This document shows, piece by piece, positions 11,074 to 22,705 of a stretch of DNA of 64,000 bases. The stretch is taken from assembly GCA_947179155.2 (NCBI GenBank), contig OX359270.1, positions 17,519,556 through 17,583,555 on the forward strand. The letters run 5' to 3'. The position numbers and the translations under genes are program-made. The DNA is from Hedera helix (taxonomy: Eukaryota; Streptophyta; Magnoliopsida; Apiales; Araliaceae). The notes under the pieces are model-generated. The model was not told where the DNA came from. It saw only the letters and a program-made list of their open reading frames with translations, and ran no database searches. Each line of letters begins with the position of its first letter. Positions within the stretch are counted from its first letter, which is position 1.

Positions 11074-12431
11074 CTATCCTAAGACTTTTTCAAAAGTAAA
11101 ATTGGGTAAACTAACGTTCGAGGACGCGTAACCCTTTTTGTAGGTGTTTAACGATTTCTCGAGAAACCCTAAAATAGTTTCAAGATAAGTCTTCTAACTC
11201 TTGTTATGTGCTACTTGTGTAGTATTGTTAAAATAATAAATGAGATGTGTAATGTCATGTTGTTATATAATAGATGTTATGTGAAGTCTTTAACTGATGT
11301 TTGCAAGCCTTCTAACTGTTATTTGTTATAGTTACGAGTTATGAACATGATTTATACACTTTGTGTGTCAATGTAATATAAATTGTTTGAATGTGAGTTA
11401 TATTTGATATTAAATGGAGAATTATGTTCAGTCAAGATATGTTAAAGTTTATATAAAAGCATAAACTGCGTATGTGTTATATGTTATACTTGCTGAGCCG
11501 TCGTGTTCGTTCTTATGAATAAAATCATATTTGTGGATTAAAAATGAACGTTAATAAGATCCTGAATATAAAGATAAAGCGTAGGTTAGATTTTCATGTT
11601 TATTACTTGTATTTTTATAAGTCATAATAACTGTTGTAATACGAACAAACAAACATGTAACCGAATATTAAATGAATGATATAAATTATTATCATCAGAA
11701 TATTGTTATGTCTTTATTTTGATATAACTTAGAATTGTTAAAACTTAAACTAGTATTGATAATGATCTATTTATCTGGATGATGATCGGTAAATGACTTG
11801 TGAGTACTGTACGTCTGAAACAGGACTAATTGATGTTGACTGGTCAAATCTATTGTTAGGTTCCTCGGACCAAGGTATAACTTGTTATTACTATTCCGAA
11901 TGTCAGATAAGTAGGATTATTGATATGAAGATATATCACTATACCTAAATGTGTTTCGAGTAAGGGTTTTAACTAGTTGGGTATGTTCTGTACAGAAAGA
12001 GAATTTTGTACCGGACAAAGATACAACCATTTGTCACAGATAAAGATGCAAATATTTATCACGGGTGAAGATACAAAAATTCACCGCGAGATTCTCTATT
12101 TACAAGAACTGTCTTAATGATTTAATGCCGTGAATCTTGGAATATGTAAAGTTATAGAATATTTAAATCTTAAGGATAAAAAAAGTGGACCGTTTTATAT
12201 GATGTTATCCATTTATATGGATGAGATACAAGTTGATACTTGTACCTATAATGAGACCGAGATCAAGTTAAGATCCAGGGACAAAGTTACGAGAATTTTT
12301 TAATGTATAGTCTAAAATAAGACTAAATCAACCAATATGATTATGGGATCATTGCTTAAGTTGGTAAATGTATTAAGTTTAATGCACAAGATCCGCCGTA
12401 GCAAAAATGTGGAAATTTTGGGGGCGTTACA
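11074..12431 (+). repeat. Long gypsy-type LTR R1, second segment
   Basis: This continues R1 after the solo LTR insertion and aligns with 18322-19676 of R2 at roughly 90-95% by eye. It includes the repeated phrase AAGATACAA/CATTTGTCAC at about 12018-12080 and ends GGGGGCGTTACA. The end is followed at once by a primer-binding-like site, so this is a 5' LTR. No open frame of note is present. Confidence 0.82.
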
Positions 12432-12447
12432 ATTGGTATCAGAACAG
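12432..12447 (+). other. Primer-binding site of the R element
   Basis: TGGTATCAGAAC at 12434-12445 lies two bases after the LTR end GTTACA. It differs from the common initiator tRNA-Met type site TGGTATCAGAGC at one position. This marks R1 as the 5' LTR of an element that reads rightwards. Confidence 0.7.
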
Positions 12448-13251
12448 TAGGTTTTAGTTTCGAGGTAACAAGTACCTTGGAGTATAATCTGATGGATTAA
12501 CAAGAAATGGACTAGTGAAGAGTCTGTGGATAATTATAAGATGCATAAATCTTATTAAATCTTAATACATAAAAATATTATGTGAAGGAAATATAATGAA
12601 TAAAGATAAACTATTTATGAGAATATTTGAGGTTAAATGGACTCATAAAGAGTTCTCAAAGCAAGCAATAAGTTAAAATAATCTTATTGATTTTTGTGTG
12701 AAATGTTTTATAAAAATGAAATGGTGTATTCGGTATTATGTGTAATTATACCTAAGAAAGGAGATGAGTAAAGTCATAAAAATGTAAATGGTAAATGAAT
12801 GAATTAAGAAAATTCATAAGATAGTTAGAGAACAATTAAGGATTTCAATTGAAAACTCATGTTAGTAAAACTTAGTAGAACAACTCTTTTGTATGGGAAA
12901 GAGATTAATATGCTTCAGAGAACCGAACTAACTACACTGTTGGTATGAATAATTCATGGTCAGTGTTCTCAAAGTGGGTTACACACTGAATGAAATTATT
13001 TGAGGATAGTGTGGATGATATGGGAAACTGATTCATTAGTTCTTGGGTGGAGGAAACACTCAGTTTGCTATATTGATAAGTAAATTAAAATCTTGTGTCA
13101 AACTCTTCTTTGTATATATTCTGTGAAGTTAATCATTCACTCATATGTATATTAATTAGTTATTAGTTGTTATGTCACAACTATAGTTTTAAAAATATTT
13201 GTATGTTAGTTACTGAGCGAACGAACCCTTGTTATGGGCTTGGGCTATAAT
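12446..13251 (+). other. Non-coding leader of the R element
   Basis: About 800 bp of AT-rich sequence follow the primer-binding site. I see no open frame, Gag or Pol motif here. It is bounded on the right by the Athila-like LTR at 13252. It is probably the untranslated leader of the R element or a decayed part of it. Confidence 0.4.
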
Positions 13252-14685
13252 TGATGAGTGGGTTTTATACCTACGAATTGAGTATGTTTAGCTTGATTAT
13301 TTGTTAGTTTTCATGACATTTTATGTTTCGTTTTACTTGTTTCTGTATTTTTCTTTGTTTTGTAGAAAAATTGGACTTCGGTGGCAACATCGTAATTTTT
13401 GTGGAAAATGTTACCGCAGTTGTGCTTGTATGGTCCGCAGCTGCGCTTCAATAGGCAATACGAAAATGGAAAACAGAAGCATCGGCCGCAGCTGCGCTTG
13501 GATAATCCGCAGCTGCGCTAATGAAGAATATGATGTACCGCAGCTGCGCTAGGATGGACCGCAGCTGCGGTGGTATTCGTTTCCAGTTTTTATCAGGATT
13601 CTGATGTGGGTCCCGAACGCGGTTTGAAGCTAATTTTAGAGTCCTGTTATGTAAGAAACTTGTCATTAAATTGGATTTAACTGGGAAGCTATAAAGAGGA
13701 GAGTCAACAACTCAAAAGGGGAGGAATATAGCAACTAGTGAAGGATTTTTGCGGAGCAGAGAGGAGCAGAAGAAGAACGTGAAAGAGGATTTACAAAGCT
13801 TGAAGATTGGGACAGAATTAGAGCGACTAATATAGCTTTCTCTTAATCTTATCTTCTATTTTCAGTTATTGTAATTCTCTAGATGAGTTTAATTAATATG
13901 ATGATGTTGTTTTTCTTCAACGCTATGAACTAATTCTTAATTAAGATTACAATGGAACCTAGTGTGTGAGTTAAATTCATCTTTCTCTCATTACTTTGAT
14001 TACTTACGGATGGACCGTTTATCATATCTTGTGCGTTAACGTTTAATTGTCTGATCAACAATTACTATGATAATTTATACGAAAATTGGAAGATGGAGTA
14101 TCAATTTAGATCGGGATATGATAGCATCTGTTTATAGAACTTGAAAAGGGTTTAAATGATTAGTGTATAGGATAGGAATATACCTATATATCTTTTGCAG
14201 CTAGAAAAGAATTTGAGTTTGAAACCCTAATTAACATAGTTCACATAGGAATATAGTGAGTTAATTAATTTGGGTGTTCCTTGTTAGTTCTGTTGCCGTA
14301 TGGTCAGATCTAGGAGGATTTGTTTATATGACTAGCGGACGCAGCGTATAAATATTCTAAAGAATTCTTGGTTAACGGTCTAAGTTAAGTAATTAATTGT
14401 AAAGAGAGAGTGAGGCGATTTACATGAAACACTAGGGGAAATTGTAATCTTAATCCTTCATATCTGCAGTTTATTTCGTGGTTGATTAATTTAGAAGTGT
14501 GTTATTCCTTAGTTACAATTTAGTTAAACATTGAATTTGCAAATCGTTAGTTTAAATAGGATTAATTGAGTTTAAGATTATTTTAGATAGTTATTGATTC
14601 CTCGTGGGAACGATACCTTGCTTGCTGAGTATTACAATTGAACGCATATACTTGCGTGTTATAGTGCTATTAGAAAAAGGCAACA
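13252..14685 (+). repeat. 5' LTR of a truncated Athila-like Ty3/gypsy element
   Basis: The LTR begins TGATGAGTGGGTTTTATACC, like Athila-group LTRs, and ends near GGCAACA at 14685. It is followed after a few bases by TGCGCCGTTGCCGGGGAC (14693-14710), which matches the tRNA-Asp-type primer-binding site of that group. It contains four or five near-perfect palindromes around CCGCAGCTGCGC at 13408-13570. No matching 3' LTR is found in the window. Confidence 0.75.
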
Positions 14686-14692
14686 AGTTTTT

Positions 14693-14710
14693 TGCGCCGT
14701 TGCCGGGGAC
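14693..14710 (+). other. tRNA-Asp-type primer-binding site
   Basis: TGCGCCGTTGCCGGGGAC follows the Athila-like LTR. Athila-group elements prime reverse transcription from tRNA-Asp with a site of the form TGGCGCCGTTGCCGGGGA; one base near the start differs here. Confidence 0.75.
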
Positions 14711-14913
14711 TTTAATAATTTATCTTTATTTAATTGTAATTCCATTAATCTTAGTTTAAACATTTTCTTTATCTTTTCCTTTCCAGGTAAATCTTGATTT
14801 TGCAAGCAAACACGCTCTAAAGGTCAGGAACCGCTTGAATACGACGACGAGATAGAAAGAAGGTTCTATAGACTAAGGAGATATATTCAAGAGACGATTC
14901 AAAATCAAGAGAA

Positions 14914-16060
14914 AATGGCGGACGAGGAGCAAATGTCATTGCACATTATGCTATGTCGCAAGTTACTGAACTGCAATCTAGTATCACTAGACCTGCAATT
15001 TATGCGACGAACTTCGAGATCAAACCAGGCACAATACAGATGATTCAAAACTCAGTGCAATTTGGTGGCTTGCCAAATGATGATCCGAATGATCACATAG
15101 TAGATTTCTTAGAAATTTGTGACACTTTCAAATACCACGGGGTAACGGAAGAAGCGATAAGACTTAGGTTGTTTCCATTTACACTAAGAGATAAGGCGAA
15201 AAGTTGGTTCCATTCACAGCCACCTAGTTCGATCACAACATGGAATGACTTAGCGCAAAAATTTCTAGCAAAATTCTTCCCACCAACAAAGACAGCGAAG
15301 ATGAGACGATATCACTGCTTTCGTTCAGCACGATGCAGAATCACTTTATGAAGCATGAGAACGGTTGAAAGATTTGTTGAGAAGATGCCCTCATCACGGG
15401 GTTCCTAAATGGCTTCAAGTGCAGACTTTTTATAATGGATTGTTCAGCATAGTAAGGACTAGCATAGATGCTGCTGCGGGAGGAGCCCTCATGGCTAAGA
15501 ACTGTGATGAAGCATACACGTTGTTGGAAACAATGGCGGCAAATAATTATCAATGGCCAATTGCTAGGATCAATCAACCAGAGGTTGCCGGAATTATAGA
15601 AGTGGATGTCGTGACAGCTTTATCGGCTAAATTGGATGCTCAATATTCTGCACTTTCAAAGAAGATAGATACAATTGGGGGTCAAACTGTTCAAAAAGTG
15701 GATCTGATTTGTGAGTTATGCGCGGGGAATCATTCTAGTGAGCAATGCCCAATCAACACTAAATCTGTGCAATATGTGTCCAATTTTAATTGACAACAAG
15801 GCGAAATTTCACACAATTACAATTCGGGATGGAGGAACCATCCAAACCTTGCTTGGAGTAATAACCAGTCACACCCTCAAGCTCAAGCTCCACGAAAAAA
15901 TTACCCACCTGGATTTCAGCAGCAACCGCATCAGCAGGATAATAAGATGTCTCAATTGGAGCAGATGATAGCTAATTTGGCTAGTGTGGTAGAAATAAAG
16001 GCAAAGAATCAAAGTGCGGTGATAAGGAATCTTGAGAGTCAGATAGGACAATTGTCAATT
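14914..16060 (+). pseudogene. Athila-type gag with zinc knuckle, frameshifted and truncated
   Basis: The first open piece (about 14953-15351) has NFEIKPGTIQMIQ, FGGLPNDDPNDHIVDFLEIC and IRLRLFPFTLRDKAKSWFHS, hallmarks of the Ty3/gypsy Retrotrans_gag domain in Athila elements. A frameshift near 15350 moves the frame; 15365-15793 continues Gag and ends with a knuckle-like CELCAGNHSSEQC. A stop follows, but Gag-like residues (SGWRNHPNLAWSN, NLESQIGQL) go on to about 16055. Homology then ends abruptly in LTR R2 sequence. Protease and polymerase are absent, so most of the element was deleted. Confidence 0.85.
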
Positions 16061-17009
16061 GTCATTCTGTTTCAGGATTCATCTTTCCCGCACTTTGAAA
16101 ATATGTTATAGCCGATAAAAAAAAATTCTCGAAAAACGTGTAAGAACACTATTCACGAAAAAACATTTTTCGCTCGTTTGACTGTTCCTTTCATCTATAG
16201 GACTTCTTACATTTCACAACATAGTGTTAATATGAGGTTTAGATGTTAGGGAACCAAAAAAAAAGTTCAATGAAGAAGATGAAAATGACACGATTTACGA
16301 AAAAATGTTTATCATCTTTTTGACTATTCTTTTCGACGTTTTGACATATCATATTTCACGAAATAGCGTTTAGATGAAGTATAAATGTTATTTAGCCAAT
16401 AAAAGTATTTCTCAAAAAACACATAAAATACTATTCATTTGAAAATTTTCTTACGAATTTTAAAAATTCACATTCTTAAATAACGTTTTTATTGACAGTA
16501 GATGCATTATGACCAATAAAAATTTTACCCAAAATAATTTTCGGAGATTACTAATCACGTATACGGGACGAATACGTAGCGAATATGGAAGGATTACGAA
16601 AAATAATAAAAGTATACAGTAATGTATAATATGAGAATTATACAGAAGATTATACGAGATTAATACGAGGTATATTACAAGTAGAATACGAGAATTATAC
16701 GATGTATTATACGGAATAAATACGTATAAATACTAATGTATTATACTATTTAACTAATTAGTTGAAATCAAACTAGTTTGTAACTGGGAATCCAGGTGAA
16801 AGATTTTCGACCAGTCACATTCAAGTATGATTAATTATTGGGTAATCAGAGTCAAACTAGACCAAACCAAGTTAGAGTAACCAAACTGGGAAAAACTAGA
16901 ACAATTACAGAAACTAGAAATCAAAATGGACCAATCAAAACCAAGGAAACCAAACTGGCAATCCAGGTGAATATTTTTCGACCAATCACACGAAAGGATG
17001 ATGTAAGCA

Positions 17010-17189
17010 TGACGTAAGCATGACATCATCCTCAAAGAAGCACAAAGATGATGTCATCATGATGATGTCGCTTGGTGGAGAAAAAGTAAGAAAAGTTTAG
17101 GGATTAAAGTGCAATTACTTTAGGTACTAAAGTGTAATAAGTCAGGTCCTTAACGTGCAATTAGCAAAATTATGTTTTTCTATAAATAG
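17010..17189 (+). promoter_or_regulatory. as-1-like bZIP motif and TATA box in LTR R2
   Basis: TGACGTAAGCATGACATCA (17010-17028) has two TGAC half-sites 12 bp apart, the layout of plant as-1 elements bound by TGA-class bZIP factors. A further ATGATGTCATCATGATGATG lies at about 17048-17067. TATAAATA at 17182-17189 is about 155 bp downstream and is followed by an AAAGAGAAAAA-rich leader. Function is inferred from motif layout only. Confidence 0.5.
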
Positions 17190-17374
17190 GAAGCTCCACC
17201 ATTAATTAATTCCACTCATTTCCAAAGCAAAAAAAAGAGAAAAATTACTCTCTCTATATATTTTTAAATTGTAATAATTCAAGTAATCTCAAGTTGTAAA
17301 GAAATAGTTAAAACTTGCACTTCGAGAGGTAAATTGTTAGTTGTTATTATGTTTGTTTATTTTTTGTTTAAAAA

Positions 17375-17744
17375 CTCAATAACGCGAGTCGTAGCCATGT
17401 ACGATTGTCGTTCTCCGTGTTCTTCACGTGTTCTTGAGCTTTTCTTAATTTTGCAGTAGTTATAATGTCCAATTTTATTTCATAGTTTAAAGATCAAGAA
17501 CGTACGTCATAGCCATGTACGATTGTCGTTTTTCATGTTCTTCGTGTGTTCTTGAGCAATAATTATAAATTATTATAATCAAGTAAACAAGTTGTTATAA
17601 TGAACAAATTTTGTCAAATATAAAGTGTTATATTCACATATATAAGCAGTTATATTGCTCAAATTATTTCAAGTATGAAATTCAAAAACTCAAGAACATA
17701 AGTCGTTACCATGTATGATTTTTCGTTCTTCGTGTGTTCTTGAG
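17375..17744 (+). repeat. Three dispersed CTCAAGAAC..GTTCTTGAG units
   Basis: Three related units of about 55-65 bp start near 17375, 17492 and 17689. Each begins CTCAA(G/T)AAC or GATCAAGAAC, contains CATGTA(C/T)GAT and ends GTTCTTGAG. The ends are complementary, so each unit could fold into a 9-bp stem, exact in the third copy. A partial fourth copy follows at about 17870. Confidence 0.6.
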
Positions 17745-19676
17745 CAAAAGTCATAATTTCCTACATAAGTAGGTTTATGATTTTATAATTTAGTGTTATA
17801 AAGTTTTGAAACATGATGGCCAACAAATTCATACTTGTGGCATCATGTTTTAGCAAGCTAAACTAATAACGATGAAACTTAGTTCTTCGTGTTCTTGAGT
17901 AAAAGTCATAAATCGTACATAAGTAGGTTTATAATTTTGTTATTTTTATGTTATAAAGTGTGATTGAGTCTTATAACATGATATTTTAAGCAAATAAAGC
18001 TAGTAGTACCATGTTTCACATGGCTAACCCTAAAAATATTGGTCAAAGTATGCTAACTGACTATTTTTGCAAATTTCTGAAACTTTAAATTCCAAGTCTG
18101 CCTTAGTAACCTAAAGTAAAGTGGTAAATCATGAAATTCTAAGCAATTTAGACTCTAGAATTATCTCAAAATATTTTCATATGACAAAGTTATGACTGTC
18201 ACAGTAAAAGAGCTCAAAGCTGAAAATTTTAAGAGACCATTCGGGTTCAAGTACTTAAAAATGTGATTTTGAGTTAGCCACTTAACCAAATGATTATACT
18301 AATGAAAATAGTCTCCTCAAGCTATCCTATGACTTTTTGAAAAGTAAAATTGGGTAAACTAACGTTCGGGGACTCGTAAACCTTTTTAGATGTTTAATGA
18401 TTTTCCGGGAAACCCTAAAACAGTTTCAAGGCAAGTCTTCTAACTCTTGTTATGTGCTACTTGTGTAGTATTGTTAAAATGATAAATGAGATGTGTAATG
18501 TCATGTTGTTATGTAATAAATGTTATGTGAAGTCTTTAACTGATGTTTGCAAACCTTCTAACTGTTATTTATATGGTTACGAGTTATGAGCATGATTTAC
18601 ACACTTTATGTGTCAATGTGATACAAATTATTAAAATGTGAGTTATATGTGATATTAAATGGAGAATTATGTTCAGTCAAGGTATGTTAAAGTTTATATG
18701 AAAGCATAAACTGTGTATGCGTTATATGCTAAACTTGTTGAGCCGTCGTGCTCATACTTGCGAATAAAACCTTATTTGCAGATTAAAGATGAACGTTAAG
18801 AAGATCATGAATGTAAAGATGAAGCGTAGATTAGGTTTTCATGTTTATTACTTGTATTTGTATAAGTTATAATGATTGTTGTAATACGAACAAACAAACA
18901 TATAACCGAATATTAAATGAATGATATAAATTATTATCATCAGAATGTTGTTATGTCTTTATTTTGATATAACTTAGAATTGTTAAAACTTAAAATAGTA
19001 TTGATAATGAACTATTTATCTAGATGAGGATCGGTAAATGACTTGTGAGTACTGTATGTCCGAGACAGGACTAATCGATGTTGACTGATCAAATCCATCG
19101 TTAGGTTCCTCGTATCCAGGTATATCTTGTTATTACTATTCTGAATGTCAAATAAGTAGGATTATTGATATGAAGAGATATCACTATAACCAAATGTGTT
19201 TCGATTGAGGGTTTTAACTAGTTGGGTATGTTCTATACAGAAAGAGAATTTTGCACTGGACAAAGATACAACCATTTGTCACAGATAAAGATACAAACAT
19301 TTATCACGGGTGAAGATACAAAAATTCACCGCGAGATTCTCTGTTTACAAGAACCGTCTTAATGATTTAATGCCGCGAATCTTGAAATATGTAAAGTTAA
19401 AGAATATTTAAATCTTAAGGTTAAAAAAATTGGACCGTTTTATATGATGTTATCCATTTATATAGATGAGATACAAGTTGATATTTGTATATATAATGAG
19501 ACCGAGATCAAATTAAGATCCAGGGACAAAGTTACGAGAAATTTTTAATGTATAATCTAAAATAAGACTAATTCAACCAATATGATTATGGGATCATTGG
19601 TTAAGTTGGTAAATGTATGAAGTTTAATGCACAAGGTCCGCCGTAGCAAAAGTGCAGGAATTTTGGGGGCGTTACA

Positions 19677-19954
19677 TTTCATACTGCCACACGAGACTTA
19701 ATCATTCCAAGCTTAGTTAATTTATAACTTAAGCTTGTCACATAATTGAATTATTTATTCTTTACATCTTCCTTTAATTCATAATTAATTCAAATTTATT
19801 GAATTAACTGACCTTATATTCTTTCCATCAATTAATCGCACCTACACACATAAATTTCAAATAATTTCTCATTTTATTAATATAATATTCTTTACAATTT
19901 TCTTGGTCATTATAACATGGCTTTCCTTTTCATTCCTTAATTAAATTGGTTAAT

Positions 19955-20036
<82 letters not shown>

Positions 20037-20135
20037 CCATCTCATGACATAAAATAATTACGCATAACAATTCTTCTAATTATAAATAATTTAATATTTT
20101 ATTTACAATGCCACAAAATATTATTGGTCATTACA
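19677..20135 (-). repeat. Fragment of a TGTAATGACC-type LTR (minus strand)
   Basis: Read on the minus strand the segment starts TGTAATGACCAATAAT at 20135, the same start as the long LTRs at 34523 (minus) and 52366 (plus). The rest is AT-rich and without open frames. It ends at the R2 terminus (19676), so the R element probably inserted into this LTR. It contains a compound (AC)n(AT)n microsatellite. Confidence 0.5.
19956..20032. repeat. (AC)n(AT)n compound microsatellite
   Basis: About 18-19 AC units run directly into about 19-20 AT units. Such tracts are unstable in length between individuals. Confidence 0.95.
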
Positions 20136-20706
20136 GTTACCGGTTGTAATTATTAATAATAATAGTTAATTTAATGAAAGTGAATCCTTATGGATATTGT
20201 TGGTAAATTTTTGGAAAAGGAAACAACTTAGTTGCCGGAGATTTACGATAGCCAAACAAGTTTTCCCTTGACGTGTACAAATTTATTATTTCAGTGCAAA
20301 TCTTTTTATTGAAAAACTTATTTGAAAATTTCTGCACTTATGTGCTTTTGAAGAATTGTTCTGTTATTGAACTGCATTGATTTATTAAGTCATGTTATTC
20401 ATGAACTATTTTAAGATTAAGTTCATGTCATTTGCTCTAGCTAGACAAAGTAGATGTTATGATTTTTGAATTGATAAATAATTCTTTGAAGGTAGCTGAA
20501 GATAAGTCCAATTCAAATTGTTTTGGTGCGAAATCTAAATGATAAAATGAGTTGAACAACCCCGAAATGGGGGATATTTTTGTCAGGTAACCGACTTTAC
20601 GTTATATGCATAGGAGAATTATTGTGTATACCATAGGGCGTGATAGTCTAATCCCCTAAAGTACCCTCAGAGATTTTTGAAGATTTATAGAATTCATGGT
20701 CCTTTT
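20136..20706 (+). repeat. Gypsy-type LTR fragment, split by element B
   Basis: This tract has no open frames. Its end (TTCATGGTCCTTTT) continues after element B at 30343 (CTTTTGACTACTCAG). A related uninterrupted sequence occurs at about 46320-46350 (TTGGTCCCTATGACCACTCAG). It is therefore part of another long gypsy-type LTR into which element B inserted. Confidence 0.5.
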
Positions 20707-22686
20707 TGAAAGTAGTATGCCCTCAAGCCAATCACATTTGATGTGATAAGCATATACTTTGTAATCTTGTTCATTTATTAATAAAAGTATCAAGGCATTT
20801 CTTTATTCATGATTAATTACTTGAATTAATCAAATGGATAAATCCATAGTTTTCGAGCAATGCTTTTAGAACCATGATGAGGATCATGCTAATGAGATCT
20901 AAATTCAAGATAACTCAAAACTAAAATTGTTCCTAATCGTTGGATCACTAAAAAGGAGATTAGTAGATCCGGATAGATTGGTACATACTATGCTTGCTCT
21001 TATGAAGAGGATGATTGATCTCATAATCATTTGTGTAGAGACACTAAAGCAAGTATGTAGGTGCTTATTAGAGAATAAGTTCATTGAACGTGACTCGCTC
21101 AAGGAACACCTAATGGAGTTTTACTCGTCTGTCAATAGGAGTTCCTTATGTGATAGTCGTACAAGTGAGCCTTAGACTTGAGATCATCTTAGTATCTTGT
21201 GTGTACTAAGTTATACTTTGACATATTCCTTAAGACCTATTGGTATATCAAAGGATGTGATTGGGTAAAATAAGGTACACATGGAGATAGATGAATGATC
21301 AACAAAGGATCTACCACTTCCAGTAAAGGGAGAGAATGTCCTATGCGATTCAATAAGTGACAACTCAGAAATCCCTGGCCAGGGTTGAATGGAATTAGAA
21401 AGGAGTTTCTAATTTACATTAACTAGAGTTGTGTATTTGTGAATTGAAATGCATATAATCAAATAAATAAGACTTGACAGAAATTCCGTGTCTTATATTT
21501 GATTGGGACATTGTGTGGTAGAAGGATTGAATTGTACGGTAACTATTTGCTGAAAGGTTCTTTTACGATTAAATGTTGAAATCTATATTATCTGGAAAGT
21601 CGACTAATCGCTAAGGGGGCTTACCCTTATTGTGGAATAATTATTTATTCTGAATTAAAGAGTTAATTCGTAATAAATGAATTAGAATTGTTCTAATTTA
21701 TTTATTATACAACCGGTTTAATATGGAGAACCTAAAGGGTCACACCGCAAAAGAGTAATATTTATTTTAGAAGTGGATGGCATAATCGTAATAATAAATT
21801 AAGTATATTTAATTTATACTATAGTGATAGAATAAATTAAATAGCTTAATATTTATAATTTAGTATTTTAGAAATACTAATTATAAATTAATAAGAGGAG
21901 TCTTATTATTATTATTATTATTACTATTATTATTATTACTACTAGTATTATTATTTAGTTCCTAAATAGTTTAGGAATTAATTAATAAGTAGTAATATTA
22001 TTATTAAATAATTAAGTTCCTAAATAGTTTTGGAATTATAATTATAATAATAATTAATTAAGTTACTAAATGGTTTAGTAATTAATTAATAAGAAGTACT
22101 CTCATTATTAAATAATTAAGTTCCTAAATGGTTTAGGAATTGTAATTAATTAATTTAGTTCCTAATTAAATTGGGAATTAAATTAAAACCCTAATCCTAA
22201 ATAGTTTAGGAGGGTTGACTAGATCTATAAATAAGAGGAGTCTTATCATAGATCAAGGTTACACACTCTTTCATTAGATTAGAGATAGTACTCCATAATT
22301 CTCTAGATCTAAGAGTTAGAGAGAGAGAGAGAGAATTAGGGCTAGCCACCCATGGTTTAGAGAAACCAAGATCCACTTCTTTAATTTATAGATCTCTTGG
22401 TGGATCACCTCTAGAGGCTCAACACTTGGGGAGCTAACATTGATCCGTGGAATCTAATCGGTGAATTTGAAGAAGAACGTGAATGATTAAAGGGAGATGA
22501 ACTTGTACCCGTGGAAGCTTGGTTCTACAAAGGTATAAATTCTTTTATCCTTCATCAATTAATAATAGTCACATAAGAAAGATCCGGGTTATTGGTTTGT
22601 ACAAAAATTTTAAAATCTGATTTTTATTGCTTCTGTTGCGCTTATATAATTTGATTATATGTATGCCATATTTTTGCAAACCAACA
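20707..22686 (+). repeat. 5' LTR of element B
   Basis: It starts TGAAAGTAGTATGCCC and ends AAACCAACA. It contains an ATT-type trinucleotide run (21903-21957), six palindromes related to TTCCTAAATAGTTTAGGAA (21959-22211), a TATA box (TATAAATAAG, 22226-22235) and a GA run (22320-22335). A 65-80 codon open frame at about 20927-21175 recurs in the other three LTR copies but has no recognised domain. Confidence 0.93.
21959..22235 (+). promoter_or_regulatory. Palindrome array and TATA box in the element B LTR
   Basis: Six sites lie at 21959-21977, 22017-22035, 22063-22081, 22121-22139, 22159-22177 and 22195-22211. The consensus is TTCCTAAA, three bases, TTTAGGAA. The third has TTACTAAA with TTTAGTAA, a change in one arm matched by the complementary change in the other. 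The TATA box TATAAATAAG follows at 22226. The same array is in the 3' LTR from 29617 and, in shorter form, in the LTRs at 6460 and 59211. Spacing is 36-58 bp. Confidence 0.75.
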
Positions 22687-22705
22687 GTGGCATCAAGAGT
22701 CAAAC
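22687..22705 (+). other. Primer-binding region of element B
   Basis: TGGCATCAAGAGTC begins two bases after the LTR end. It resembles but does not equal the usual TGGTATCAGAGC site, so the priming tRNA is uncertain; a tRNA-Met variant is the simplest reading. Confidence 0.55.

Larger units (their letters stand above)
16060..19676 (+). repeat. Long gypsy-type LTR R2, 5'-truncated
   Basis: The right part repeats R1 and ends GGGGGCGTTACA at 19676. The left part resembles, in opposite orientation, 53640-54985: both carry ACTATTCAC..AAAA..TTTTTCG phrases, TATACGAG-rich tracts and a TATAAATAG box. By that comparison about the first 350 bp of the LTR are missing, lost at the junction with the Athila remnant. 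It holds an as-1-like motif (17010-17028), a TATA box (17182-17189), three hairpin-forming CTCAAGAAC units (17375-17744) and dispersed repeats. With R1 it may form the two LTRs of one element. Confidence 0.7.
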
